This document shows, in pieces, positions 9,322-17,422 of a stretch of DNA of 64,000 nucleotides (its first letter is position 1; each line of letters begins with the position of its first letter). The DNA is from an uncultured Eubacteriales bacterium (GTDB taxonomy: Bacteria > Bacillota > Clostridia > Oscillospirales > Oscillospiraceae). The stretch lies in contig UREY01000002.1 of the NCBI GenBank assembly GCA_900546915.1, positions 1 through 64,000 of the forward strand, read 5' to 3'. The translations under genes and the position numbers were made by a program. The notes beneath the pieces are model-generated. The model was not told the DNA's origin. It did no database searches and was given only the letters and a program-made list of their open reading frames with translations.

Positions 9322-9340
9322 GTACATTTTTCTCTTGTAT
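9322..9340 (-). promoter_or_regulatory. Putative regulator site, copy 1 (shared 19-nt element)
   Basis: The plus-strand sequence GTACATTTTTCTCTTGTAT agrees at 17 of 19 positions with 13249-13267, upstream of the transporter operon. The ends form an imperfect inverted repeat GTACA-N9-TGTAT, as expected for a dimeric regulator. It lies about 20 bp upstream of the -35 box of the GH130 promoter. Confidence 0.45.
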
Positions 9341-9472
9341 CATGATGCACCGATATTCCGCCGGATTGCCGCCACCGGCAGGCGCGCGGCATCTCTTTCT
9401 CTCATGCGCTCCTGCCATTTCCGGCCGCCGCGCACCGTCCGGCAATCTTTTCTTTCCGTTTTCACCAATAAG

Positions 9473-9496
9473 AAACCGGGGCCTCGCGGCCCCGGC
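9473..9496 (-). terminator. Intrinsic terminator after the solute-binding protein gene
   Basis: A perfect 8-bp stem CCGGGGCC/GGCCCCGG (9476-9483 and 9488-9495) with a four-base loop is followed on the minus strand by TTTCTTATT, about 27 nt after the stop codon of the binding-protein gene. Confidence 0.75.
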
Positions 9497-9521
9497 GCAG
9501 TAAGTAAATATTTTGCTGAAA

Positions 9522-11075
9522 TTAGCCGGCCTGGGAAGCCAGGAAAGCGTCCAGCTGAGTCTGAGCTTCGGCGACAATCTCGTCAAAGCCGGAAGCGCGC
9601 ATCTCTTCCATCATCTGGGGAACCGTGGTCTCCGGATCCATCGCGCCGGTCAGCAGAACAGGCTTGTACTTTGCGTAAATCGCAGTGCAAGCAGACAGCT
9701 GCTCGGCGACATTGGTGGTATCAAAGGAGAAGCCCAGAGCAGGAGATACGACGGCGTTCTCATTCTGAACCCGAACCTCTTCGTTCCAGTAGTTGTAGGT
9801 CTCGGTGTCCTCCAGGGTCACGTTGAAGTAGGTACCCTGTGCATAGGCGCCCATGGGCCAGTCGTTGTTGTTCTTGTGGACTCTCTGCTCGCCATTGACA
9901 TCAACATAGTCGAAGTTGTCGCCTTCCAGGCCATAATACAGAGCATCCCGCACATAGGAATCGGTGTTCACCAGCTGCAGCAGCTCCATTGCCTTTTCCT
10001 TGTTGGCGCTGGAAGCGGAAATGCAGGCCATAGAGCCCTGCACGGTGTCGTTGGAGAGAACCGTATTGCTTCCCCACTGTACCGCCTCAGCCGTGACAGC
10101 CTCACCGGTGTAGGGGCTGGCGCCCAGACCGGGACCCCAAGTCTTCACTGCGGCGTAGGGCCAGCCCTGCGCCACGGACAGCGTCTTGTAAACCGGAGCA
10201 TTGTCCAGGTTGGGGGCGTCGGAGTTGATGTAACCGGCTTCGTACCACTGATGCAGGACCTTGAGGTCGTTCATCACGTCTTCCTGCTCGAAGACGGCAA
10301 CCACCTTGTTGTCTCCCTTGGTGTAGGAAACGCCCAGCGCGGGCAGGCCGGAACTCATGCTGTCGTACAGATTTTCAGAAACGGCCCAGCCGTCCTTATT
10401 CATGCCGATGGGCGCGTCGCCCGTTCCCTCATAGATGGCAGCCACACCATCGGTCAGGTCGGCCAGGGTGTGCAGATCCTTGTAGTTGGGAACATACTGC
10501 TCGGCAACTTGGGTATCCCACACAAAGAAGTTGGTCAGGGAAGAGTCCTTGTAAGCGGGAACGCCATAGATCTGGCCGTTAATGCGGACGGCATCCCAGT
10601 ACTCTTCCGGCATAACCGCCTTCAGATCGGGGGTGGCTTCCAGCAGGTCGGTGATATCGGCGAAAGCGCCCAGCGCCACGTCGGACTTGTAGGTGCTGAA
10701 GTTGGTGAAGATGATGTCGTAGGGCTCGTTGGTAGAAACAACCACACTGCGGCGCTGATCCCAATCGCTATAGGAAATGATTTTAACATCCAGATGGACG
10801 CCGATCTTCTCTTCCAGATACTGATCGAGATTTGCTTTCCAGGCGTCGTAGTTGGCCGGCTGAGAGTTGCCGATCAAATACCAAACCAGCGTAGGATATT
10901 CGCCGTCGGTGCCGCCGGTGGTTTCGTCGGCGGGCGTGGTGTCCCCAGTCGTCTCGGACGGAGCCGAGCTCTCGTCGGTCGAGGGGGTCGTGGTGTTGGC
11001 ATCGCTGTTCTGGCAGCCTGCGAACATCGCAGCAACCATCACCACGGCCAACAAAAGTGCAATGATTCTTTTCAT
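9522..11075 (-). CDS. Carbohydrate ABC transporter solute-binding lipoprotein (LplA-like)
   Basis: A 517-residue extracellular binding protein that captures an oligosaccharide for two cognate permeases. The N-terminus is a lipoprotein signal peptide with lipobox FAGC (cysteine at about 21), followed by a linker rich in T, S, D and E up to about residue 60 and then the two-lobed binding fold. It resembles the large LplA/YtcQ class of binding proteins, which pair with LplB/YtcP permeases and a shared ATPase encoded elsewhere. It is the last gene of the leftward transporter operon and is followed by a terminator. The neighbouring GH38/GH130/GH35 genes suggest a mannose- and galactose-containing glycan as ligand; this is inference. 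Confidence 0.9.
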   Translation of the reverse strand: MKRIIALLLAVVMVAAMFAGCQNSDANTTTPSTDESSAPSETTGDTTPADETTGGTDGEYPTLVWYLIGNSQPANYDAWKANLDQYLEEKIGVHLDVKIISYSDWDQRRSVVVSTNEPYDIIFTNFSTYKSDVALGAFADITDLLEATPDLKAVMPEEYWDAVRINGQIYGVPAYKDSSLTNFFVWDTQVAEQYVPNYKDLHTLADLTDGVAAIYEGTGDAPIGMNKDGWAVSENLYDSMSSGLPALGVSYTKGDNKVVAVFEQEDVMNDLKVLHQWYEAGYINSDAPNLDNAPVYKTLSVAQGWPYAAVKTWGPGLGASPYTGEAVTAEAVQWGSNTVLSNDTVQGSMACISASSANKEKAMELLQLVNTDSYVRDALYYGLEGDNFDYVDVNGEQRVHKNNNDWPMGAYAQGTYFNVTLEDTETYNYWNEEVRVQNENAVVSPALGFSFDTTNVAEQLSACTAIYAKYKPVLLTGAMDPETTVPQMMEEMRASGFDEIVAEAQTQLDAFLASQAG

Positions 11076-11148
11076 TTTGTTACCTCCTGTTGTTGGGGTG
11101 AATTTTATTTCAGGGCTGGAAACCAGCCCTGGAATACAGAGTAAGATC

Positions 11149-12078
11149 TTAACCCTTGACGGCGCCCACTGTCAAGCCGGAAATGAAATATTTCTGGAAG
11201 AAGGGGTACACACAGGCGATGGGGACGGCAACCACAAACGCAATTGCCATGGTGACGCTCTCCTGGGGCATGGACGCCAGCAGGGCAGAAGAGGAAGTCA
11301 ACGTTGCCGTGGGATTCTGCGTCAGGTATTTCAGGTCCGCCTGAATGGAATACAGCATCGCCTGCAGAGATTTCAGGCTGTTGCTGTCGATGTACAGCCT
11401 GGCCTGGAACCAATCGTTCCAATAACCAAAGGCCAGGAACAAGCCGACGGTCGCCAGAACCGGCTTGGAAATCGGCAGCACAATCCGGCCGAATACCGTC
11501 CACTGAGAAGCGCCGTCAATTTTGGCGGACTCAATGATGGAATCGGGAATCGTCGTCCGGAAGAAGGTTCTGGCAATGGTGACGTTAAAGGAGGACACGC
11601 ACAGGGGCAGAATCAAAATCCACATGGTATCCCGCAGATGCAGCATCTGGGTATTGACCACATAGCTTGCCGCCATACCGCCGCTGAAGATCATGGGGAT
11701 AAACACCACCATGGTCAAAAAGCCGTTCAGCTTGTACTCCCGGCGGGACAGAACATAGCCCATCAGCGTAGTCAGAGCCACACCCAGAGCCGTGCCGATG
11801 ACCGTGACATACACGGACACCCACAGAGCGTTCAAGATGGTGGCGCGCTGGGTCCATAAGTACTCATAAGCGGAAAAGGACACCTGATCTCCCCAGACGA
11901 AGAACTGGTAACCCTGCTGCCGGATGACGCTGTTGTCTGTAATGGAGATGACAAAAATCAGAATGATGGGCACGAAGCACATCAAAGCCAAAATTACAAA
12001 CAGAATATTAAATAATACGTTCGTACCCGGCTTAATGCGGTTTAATTTCATGGCATTTTCGTTAACAGATTTACTCAT
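11149..12078 (-). CDS. Carbohydrate ABC transporter permease (LplC/YtcP type)
   Basis: A membrane permease of about 309 residues with six hydrophobic helices. The cytoplasmic EAA-type loop that contacts the ATPase is visible as KIDGASQWTVFGRIVLPIS near residue 200. The start is ATG 12078 because GGAGG lies 8 nt upstream (an in-frame GTG at 12087 lies too close to it). It follows the first permease by 12 nt and precedes the binding-protein gene by 73 nt in one operon. No ATP-binding subunit is encoded here, as is usual for this class, which shares a genome-wide MsmX-like ATPase. Confidence 0.92.
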   Translation of the reverse strand: MSKSVNENAMKLNRIKPGTNVLFNILFVILALMCFVPIILIFVISITDNSVIRQQGYQFFVWGDQVSFSAYEYLWTQRATILNALWVSVYVTVIGTALGVALTTLMGYVLSRREYKLNGFLTMVVFIPMIFSGGMAASYVVNTQMLHLRDTMWILILPLCVSSFNVTIARTFFRTTIPDSIIESAKIDGASQWTVFGRIVLPISKPVLATVGLFLAFGYWNDWFQARLYIDSNSLKSLQAMLYSIQADLKYLTQNPTATLTSSSALLASMPQESVTMAIAFVVAVPIACVYPFFQKYFISGLTVGAVKG

Positions 12079-12090
12079 GGTGCCCACCTC

Positions 12091-13077
12091 CTAAATCAAC
12101 GCGCTGGAGCGGTCCACTTTCCGGACAATTCCGTTGGCAACCAGAATTGTCACGCAGCCCACCGCCGACTGGAAAAGAGAAGCAGCCGTGGTCTGGCCCA
12201 TTGAGGTAGCGGGGCTTTGCAGCATCTTGAAGATCTGCACATCAAAGGTTGTCACCACGCCGTCCAGGGGGAAGTTGGCGCCCTGGGTGACCTGATAGAA
12301 CAGGCCGAAGTCTGTGGAGAAAATACGTCCCACGCTGAGAATGAACATCATAATGATAATGGGGCGCAAAGAGGGCAAGGTCACATACCGGGCCTGCTGG
12401 AACTTGGTCGCGCCGTCCAACACCGCCGCCTCATAAAGCGTCTGATCAATGCCCGTAATGGAGGCCAAATAAACCACCATATTGTAGCCAATCGTCTTCC
12501 AGAAGTTCAGGAAGATCAGGATAAACGGCCAATATTTCGACTCCATGTACCAGTTGACCGTATCCGCGCCGAACCAAGACAGCACCTGGTTCAGAAGGCC
12601 GATCTTATTGTTCAGGAACGCCAGCACGAAGTAGCTGATCACAACCCAGGACATGAAGTGGGGCATGAACATCAGCGTCTGATAGCCTTTGGACAGCCGC
12701 TTGCTGTAAATATTGCTGATCAGAATGGCCAAGGTGACCGGCAGAACAACGCCCATCACGATGAAGACGAAGTTGTATCCCAAGGTGTTCCGCAGCAGCA
12801 GCGGGAATTCTTTCAAGCCAAAGAAATACTCAAAGTTCTTAAATCCAAGCCAGTCACTTTGAATGACGCTTTGCAGGAATCCCTGACCCTGGGCGATCCG
12901 GTAATCCTTAAACGCCAGGATGACGCCGAACATCGGCAGGAAGCAAAACAGAATATACCATACCGTGGTTGGCAGAGCCAAAATGGATAATTCCGTGTCG
13001 TCCCGGGTCCAGCGGCCGTGCTTTCGCCGTTTCTGTTTGGGTGGGGCAGATTGAGCAGTCGCTCGCAAATCTCGCAT
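12091..13077 (-). CDS. Carbohydrate ABC transporter permease (LplB type)
   Basis: First gene of the transporter operon, about 328 residues with a basic N-terminal tail (KQKRRKHGR) and six transmembrane helices. It forms the translocation pore together with the next gene. The EAA-loop is visible as EAAVLDGATKFQQARYVTLP. The first ATG (13086) directly abuts AAGGAAGGA, so ATG 13077, with a 9-nt spacing, is the likelier start. A -10 box (13157-13162), a palindrome and a copy of the shared 19-nt element lie upstream. Length and motifs are normal for LplB-like permeases. Confidence 0.92.
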   Translation of the reverse strand: MRDLRATAQSAPPKQKRRKHGRWTRDDTELSILALPTTVWYILFCFLPMFGVILAFKDYRIAQGQGFLQSVIQSDWLGFKNFEYFFGLKEFPLLLRNTLGYNFVFIVMGVVLPVTLAILISNIYSKRLSKGYQTLMFMPHFMSWVVISYFVLAFLNNKIGLLNQVLSWFGADTVNWYMESKYWPFILIFLNFWKTIGYNMVVYLASITGIDQTLYEAAVLDGATKFQQARYVTLPSLRPIIIMMFILSVGRIFSTDFGLFYQVTQGANFPLDGVVTTFDVQIFKMLQSPATSMGQTTAASLFQSAVGCVTILVANGIVRKVDRSSALI

Positions 13078-13156
13078 GTTCTTCATTCCTTCCTTTTTGA
13101 AATATCGCTTTTCGGCTTGTCGTTTTGCACAAAAAACGATTCCCTTTTCACGAAAT

Positions 13157-13204
13157 ATTATAGCTTCTTACAGTTCCGCAGGGAAGTATCAAAACGTTAT
13201 TTTG
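13157..13204 (-). promoter_or_regulatory. Transporter operon promoter with adjacent palindrome
   Basis: A perfect leftward -10 box TATAAT (13157-13162) has only a weak -35 (TTCCCT, 13180-13185). Just upstream is the palindrome CAAAA-CGTTA-TTTTG (13190-13204), a likely protein-binding site. The weak -35 and the flanking palindrome suggest activation or catabolite control. Nothing coding was seen in the rest of the 13078-13436 interval. Confidence 0.5.
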
Positions 13205-13248
13205 TAATACACAAAGGCTACTTTTTTTCAAAAAACGGCCTCTTTCCG

Positions 13249-13267
13249 GTACCATTTTCTCTTGTAT
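13249..13267 (-). promoter_or_regulatory. Putative regulator site, copy 2 (shared 19-nt element)
   Basis: The plus-strand sequence GTACCATTTTCTCTTGTAT differs from 9322-9340 at only two positions. It lies about 90 bp upstream of the -10 box of the transporter operon. The shared element is the best sequence evidence that the transporter and the GH130-GH38 operon answer to the same regulator. Confidence 0.45.
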
Positions 13268-13436
13268 TTTTGGCGGCTTTTTCATGCCGACGGGAAATTT
13301 CGCCTGAAATTCGCCCCACCCCGTTTCCCCCAATAGCCAAAATCCCGGAAAATTCAGCAAAAATCTCCAGCAAATTTGACAAAACCCCCGGTTCATCCCA
13401 GCGGATTTTTGTCCAGTTCAGAAATACACCGCCCGC

Positions 13437-15197
13437 TCACGCAAGCAAGGGCGTGTCCATCAGCCGGACCGAGGGCTGATCGCAATGTTCCAATTCCAAC
13501 ACCACAATCTCATTGGGCGCATCCGTCTTCAGCAGCGCGCCGGGCAGGTACAACGTCCTTTGGGGGCCAATTCGCCAGAAACGGCCCAGGTGGAAACCGT
13601 TGACATAAACCATCCCTTTGGTAAAATGGGACAGCTCCACAAAGCACTCCGCCTGGGTAGGCGCCTGGAAATACCCCCGGAAAAACAGGGGATACCGGCA
13701 AGCGCCCGCCTCATAAACAACCCCCTCCGGGCGCTCCAAGGGCAACGTCGTCACGGTAAAGTCCATGAGGTTCTGCAGGCCCAAACGCAAGCCGGATATG
13801 CCCTTGCGGTCCTCCAAATGCGTCCCGTAATTGACCCGCCCCATGGCCTCCACCAGCACCTGCACCCTGGTACCGGCCGGGCTGGCAGGGAAAGGGATCT
13901 GATTCTTGGGCCGGAGCTGCTCCAAAAGCCCCCGGGGCTTCACCGGGTCCACAGTCCCTAAGAGCTGCCCATCCCGGTAAACGTAAGCCCGGTCCCGGAG
14001 ATTTTCCAGGGTCAGTACGCCCGCCTCATAATCCCCCGGCAGGTCGGTCTGGTAATGAATTAATCCAAAATTTTGCCTGTAATACTCCATGCTCTCCGGC
14101 ATGGGACTCCGATGGACCGTCCCCAGAGCCTGCAAATTTTTCAGCAGCTCCGCCTGCTCCGTCAGCTGCACCTGCCCCAGATTTTGCCGCTCCGGCCGGG
14201 GCGGCAACGGCGGCGGCGCCATACCCTGCCGGCGGCACAGCAGCTCCCGCACAGCAAAGTACTGCGGCGTATAGTCGCCGTACTCATTTAAGGGCGCGTC
14301 ATAGTCATAGCTGGTTACTGTGGGGTTATACCGGATGTGTTGATTGGCCCCGGCGGTAAAGCCGAAGTTGGTCCCGCCGTGAAACATGTACATGCTGAAG
14401 CTGGCGTCCTGGTCCAAGAGAAGCGTCAGCTCCCGGAGCAGGGACGCCGGGTCTCGGGTGTGATGCTTCTCCCCCCAATGATCAAACCAGCCGCACCAGA
14501 ACTCCGTGCACATCTTAGGCCCCCGCCCGGGCAACGACTCCAGCGCCTGAAAGGCCTTGTCCGCCCCGCTGCCGAAGTTTACCGTGGGCAGCACGTCCTC
14601 CACCGTTCCGCCGCTCAGCATCCCCGCCGTGGCGCCGTCCGAGGTGAACAGCAGCACGTCTATGCCGCAGCTTCGAATCAAATCCCGAATCTGCCGCAAA
14701 TAGCTTTTGTCATTGCCGTAGCTGCCGTATTCGTTTTCCACCTGCACCGCCAGAAGGTTCCCGCCCCGGGTACACTGCAGCGGAAGCAGCTTCGGCAGGA
14801 GCACCCGGAAAAAGTCGGCCACGTGTGCCACAAACCGGGGATCGCTGCACCTAAGGCGCATATTCCGGTCCCGCAAAAGCCAGGCCGGTAATCCGCCAAA
14901 ATCCCACTCGCCGCAGATGTACGGCCCCGGACGCACCAAAGCATAGAGCCCCACCCTTTGCGCCGTCTCCAAAAAGGAAACCAAATCCAGCCGCCCGGAA
15001 AAGTCGAACTCCCCCTTGCGGGGCTCGTGGAGGTTCCAGCAGACGTAGGTCTCCACCGTGTTAAAGCCCGCAGCCTTCAGCTTTCGGAGCCGGTCCTCCC
15101 AGTATTCCGGCAAAATCCGGAAATAGTGCATGGCGCCGGAGTAAATGTGAAATTCCTTTCCGTCCAAGAGAAAGGCATCTTCCCGATAAGTCAGCAT
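13437..15197 (-). CDS. Beta-galactosidase, GH35
   Basis: A 586-residue GH35 enzyme that removes terminal beta-linked galactose. The barrel begins with the family signature HIYSGAMHYFRI and includes WNLHEPRKGEFDFSG and VRPGPYICGEWDFGGLP. The acid/base glutamate is expected at E156 in VQVENEYGSYG and the nucleophile at E232 in CTEFWCGWFDHWG. C-terminal jelly-roll segments follow (MVYVNGFHLGRFW). No signal peptide is present, so it acts in the cytoplasm. AAAGGGGG precedes ATG 15197. It ends 350 bp before the transporter operon and has a TATAAT box upstream (15244-15249), so it is a separate transcription unit. It could remove galactose from complex N-glycan antennae before the mannosidases act. 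Confidence 0.93.
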   Translation of the reverse strand: MLTYREDAFLLDGKEFHIYSGAMHYFRILPEYWEDRLRKLKAAGFNTVETYVCWNLHEPRKGEFDFSGRLDLVSFLETAQRVGLYALVRPGPYICGEWDFGGLPAWLLRDRNMRLRCSDPRFVAHVADFFRVLLPKLLPLQCTRGGNLLAVQVENEYGSYGNDKSYLRQIRDLIRSCGIDVLLFTSDGATAGMLSGGTVEDVLPTVNFGSGADKAFQALESLPGRGPKMCTEFWCGWFDHWGEKHHTRDPASLLRELTLLLDQDASFSMYMFHGGTNFGFTAGANQHIRYNPTVTSYDYDAPLNEYGDYTPQYFAVRELLCRRQGMAPPPLPPRPERQNLGQVQLTEQAELLKNLQALGTVHRSPMPESMEYYRQNFGLIHYQTDLPGDYEAGVLTLENLRDRAYVYRDGQLLGTVDPVKPRGLLEQLRPKNQIPFPASPAGTRVQVLVEAMGRVNYGTHLEDRKGISGLRLGLQNLMDFTVTTLPLERPEGVVYEAGACRYPLFFRGYFQAPTQAECFVELSHFTKGMVYVNGFHLGRFWRIGPQRTLYLPGALLKTDAPNEIVVLELEHCDQPSVRLMDTPLLA

Positions 15198-15243
15198 GGC
15201 GTGCCCCCTTTCTATGTTTCAGGCCTGTCCGCCTGTTTCTTTC

Positions 15244-15249
15244 ATTATA
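15244..15249 (-). promoter_or_regulatory. -10 box upstream of the GH35 gene
   Basis: A leftward TATAAT lies 46 nt before the GH35 start. No good -35 hexamer was found at 17 nt, so the call rests on the -10 box and its position. Confidence 0.4.
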
Positions 15250-15386
15250 ACACAGGAGAAGCTATATGTGGTACGAAAAATGGCGCCTGGCCGGATAAAA
15301 TCCAAATCCGGCCCGGAATCGTCTCCGGATTTCCCTCACCGCTCCGGAATCGGAGAAATTTCCCCAGAAACGGACGCTCCAGCCCT

Positions 15387-17213
15387 TTAAATTTCCAAGT
15401 ATCCCCGAATGACATCTAAAAAAGCTTCCCCGTATCGGGCCGCCTTCACCGCGCCCACACCGGAAACCTCCAGGAGCTCCTCCATGGTCGTGGGGAGCTT
15501 GGCCGCCATGTCCGTCAAGGCGGCATTGGTACATATGATATAGGCCGGGACATGCTCGGCCTGGGCCAGGCGGGTGCGCAGCGCCTTCAGCTCTCCCACC
15601 AGGGGACCCACCGGTTCCTTCGCCTGCTCCGTGGGAACCGGCGGCGCCTGCTGCGCCGGAGCCGGGAACGAGGCAAGAACTCGCTCCCCCTGGAACAAGA
15701 CCTGCCTGGCCTTTTCCGTCAAATGCACCACAGGAAACTCCGTTTTCGTCACAAGCAGATACGCCTGCTCCACCAAGCAATCCACATAAGCCTGCACCTG
15801 TTCCCGGGGCACCTCCCGAAGGATTCCATAGGTGGGCAGCGTATCCAGGCGCAGATTCAAAACCCGCTGGCTTCGGCTGCCCCGCAGCATGTGAATCACC
15901 TGGGTGACCCCCAGCCCATAGGGGTACATCCGTTCCACCCGGGCCACACCGGACAGGATCTTCTGGGCCTCCAGGGTGATATCCCGCTGTATAAAATCCC
16001 CCCGGCAGCTGCTGCAATGACCGCAGGGCTCCGGCAAGCTCTCTCCAAAATAGTCCAACAGATACTTCCGGAGGCAGCCGGTGGTCTTACAGTAGCCGAC
16101 CATCTGGTCCAGCCGCTCCAAATCCCGGCTCTGCAGGCGGGCCCGGTCCGCCTGGGGCAGCTCTTCATTTTCCGGCGCGTTTAATATCAGAAATTTCGCC
16201 GTCTGTACATCTTTCGGTCCGTAGAGCAGGATGCATTCCGCCGGTCCTCCGTCCCGCCCGGCGCGGCCGGCTTCCTGATAGTAGCTTTCCAGGTTTTTGG
16301 GCATGTTGTAGTGCACCACATAGCTCACATTCGATTTGTCAATTCCCATGCCGAAGGCATTGGTGGCCACCATCACACGAACCCGGTCATAGACAAAGTC
16401 CTCTTGGTTTTCCTGCCGCTCCTGATCCGGCAAGCCCGCATGGTACCGGGTGGCGGAAAACCCCTGAGACTGCAAACTCCGGCACACCGTCTCCACATTT
16501 TTCCGGGTGGCACAGTAGACAATTCCGCTTTTTTCCGCCTGTCCCCGGATAAATTCCAGCAGCCAAGCGTCTTTATCCCGGGGGCGTACCACGCCGAAGT
16601 ATAAATTGGGCCGGTCAAAGCCGGTGGTAACCACCTTGGGGTCCCGAAGCCCCAGCATTTGGATGATGTCTTTCTTAACCTCGGCCGTTGCCGTAGCGGT
16701 AAACGCGCTCAATACCGGCCTGGCAGGCAGCTGCTCCAAAAATTCCGGGATTTTCAAATAACTGGGCCGGAAATCCTGCCCCCATTGAGAGACGCAGTGG
16801 GCCTCATCCACCGCCACCAGGGCGATGGGGGTATGGGACACGGCAGCCAGAAAGCCGGGAACCAGCAGCCGCTCCGGTGCTACATATACGAGCCGGTAGG
16901 TCCCCGCCCGAATCCCCTGGAGCACCTGCCGGTATGCCTCCAAATCCAGAGAGGAATTTAGGTAAGCTGCCGGAATCCCCGCCTGATTTAGGGCCGCCAC
17001 CTGATCGGCCATGAGAGAGATCAGCGGCGAGATCACCAGGGTCATGCCGTTCATGGAAAGCGCCGGAATCTGGTAACACATGGATTTCCCGGCGCCGGTG
17101 GGCATCACGCCCAAAACATCCCGGCCAGAGAGTACGCTGTCGATCAGCGCCTCCTGCCCGGGCCGAAAAGCACTATGGCCAAAGTAACGTTTTAACAATT
17201 CCCTGGGGTTCAA
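15387..17213 (-). CDS. recQ: ATP-dependent DNA helicase RecQ
   Basis: A 3'-5' DNA helicase of 608 residues used in recombination and replication-fork repair. Walker A is GVMPTGAGKSMCYQ, the DEAH box is AVDEAHCVSQWGQDFRPSY, and the motif VI region is QEAGRAGRDG. The zinc-binding RQC part has CKTTGC...CGHCSSC, and a C-terminal HRDC domain ends the protein. The open frame extends upstream to 17309, but TTG 17213 is preferred: AGGAG lies 8 nt before it, the product then starts with NPRELLKRYFGHSAFRPGQ as in other RecQ proteins, and a promoter-like TATGAT box (17263-17268) lies between the two candidate starts. It stands alone, divergent from the GH13 gene. Confidence 0.93.
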   Translation of the reverse strand: MNPRELLKRYFGHSAFRPGQEALIDSVLSGRDVLGVMPTGAGKSMCYQIPALSMNGMTLVISPLISLMADQVAALNQAGIPAAYLNSSLDLEAYRQVLQGIRAGTYRLVYVAPERLLVPGFLAAVSHTPIALVAVDEAHCVSQWGQDFRPSYLKIPEFLEQLPARPVLSAFTATATAEVKKDIIQMLGLRDPKVVTTGFDRPNLYFGVVRPRDKDAWLLEFIRGQAEKSGIVYCATRKNVETVCRSLQSQGFSATRYHAGLPDQERQENQEDFVYDRVRVMVATNAFGMGIDKSNVSYVVHYNMPKNLESYYQEAGRAGRDGGPAECILLYGPKDVQTAKFLILNAPENEELPQADRARLQSRDLERLDQMVGYCKTTGCLRKYLLDYFGESLPEPCGHCSSCRGDFIQRDITLEAQKILSGVARVERMYPYGLGVTQVIHMLRGSRSQRVLNLRLDTLPTYGILREVPREQVQAYVDCLVEQAYLLVTKTEFPVVHLTEKARQVLFQGERVLASFPAPAQQAPPVPTEQAKEPVGPLVGELKALRTRLAQAEHVPAYIICTNAALTDMAAKLPTTMEELLEVSGVGAVKAARYGEAFLDVIRGYLEI

Positions 17214-17262
17214 TCCCACCACTCCTCGCAGAAGCGCCGCATCCTGGCTGTCATTTTGTCGT

Positions 17263-17268
17263 ATCATA
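17263..17268 (-). promoter_or_regulatory. Likely -10 box of recQ
   Basis: The leftward TATGAT sits 50 nt upstream of the proposed TTG start. The matching -35 (TGGCGT at 17 nt) is weak. Confidence 0.35.
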
Positions 17269-17361
17269 CCATATTTCGAGCCGCAACGCCAGAGCTTTTC
17301 CTTCCCCATGTCACCTCGTCGCCCAGAATTCTGAAAGCGGACAGCCCCGGCCGCCGCGCCC

Positions 17362-17391
17362 TTGACAAACCCACCGCACCGCTACTATACT
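17362..17391 (+). promoter_or_regulatory. Promoter of the GH13 gene (TTGACA-18-TATACT)
   Basis: A perfect -35 TTGACA (17362-17367) and TATACT -10 (17386-17391) with 18-nt spacing lie 31 nt before the start codon. Confidence 0.7.
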
Positions 17392-17422
17392 TTCTGGTAG
17401 ATCAGAAAAGGAGTTTGAAACT

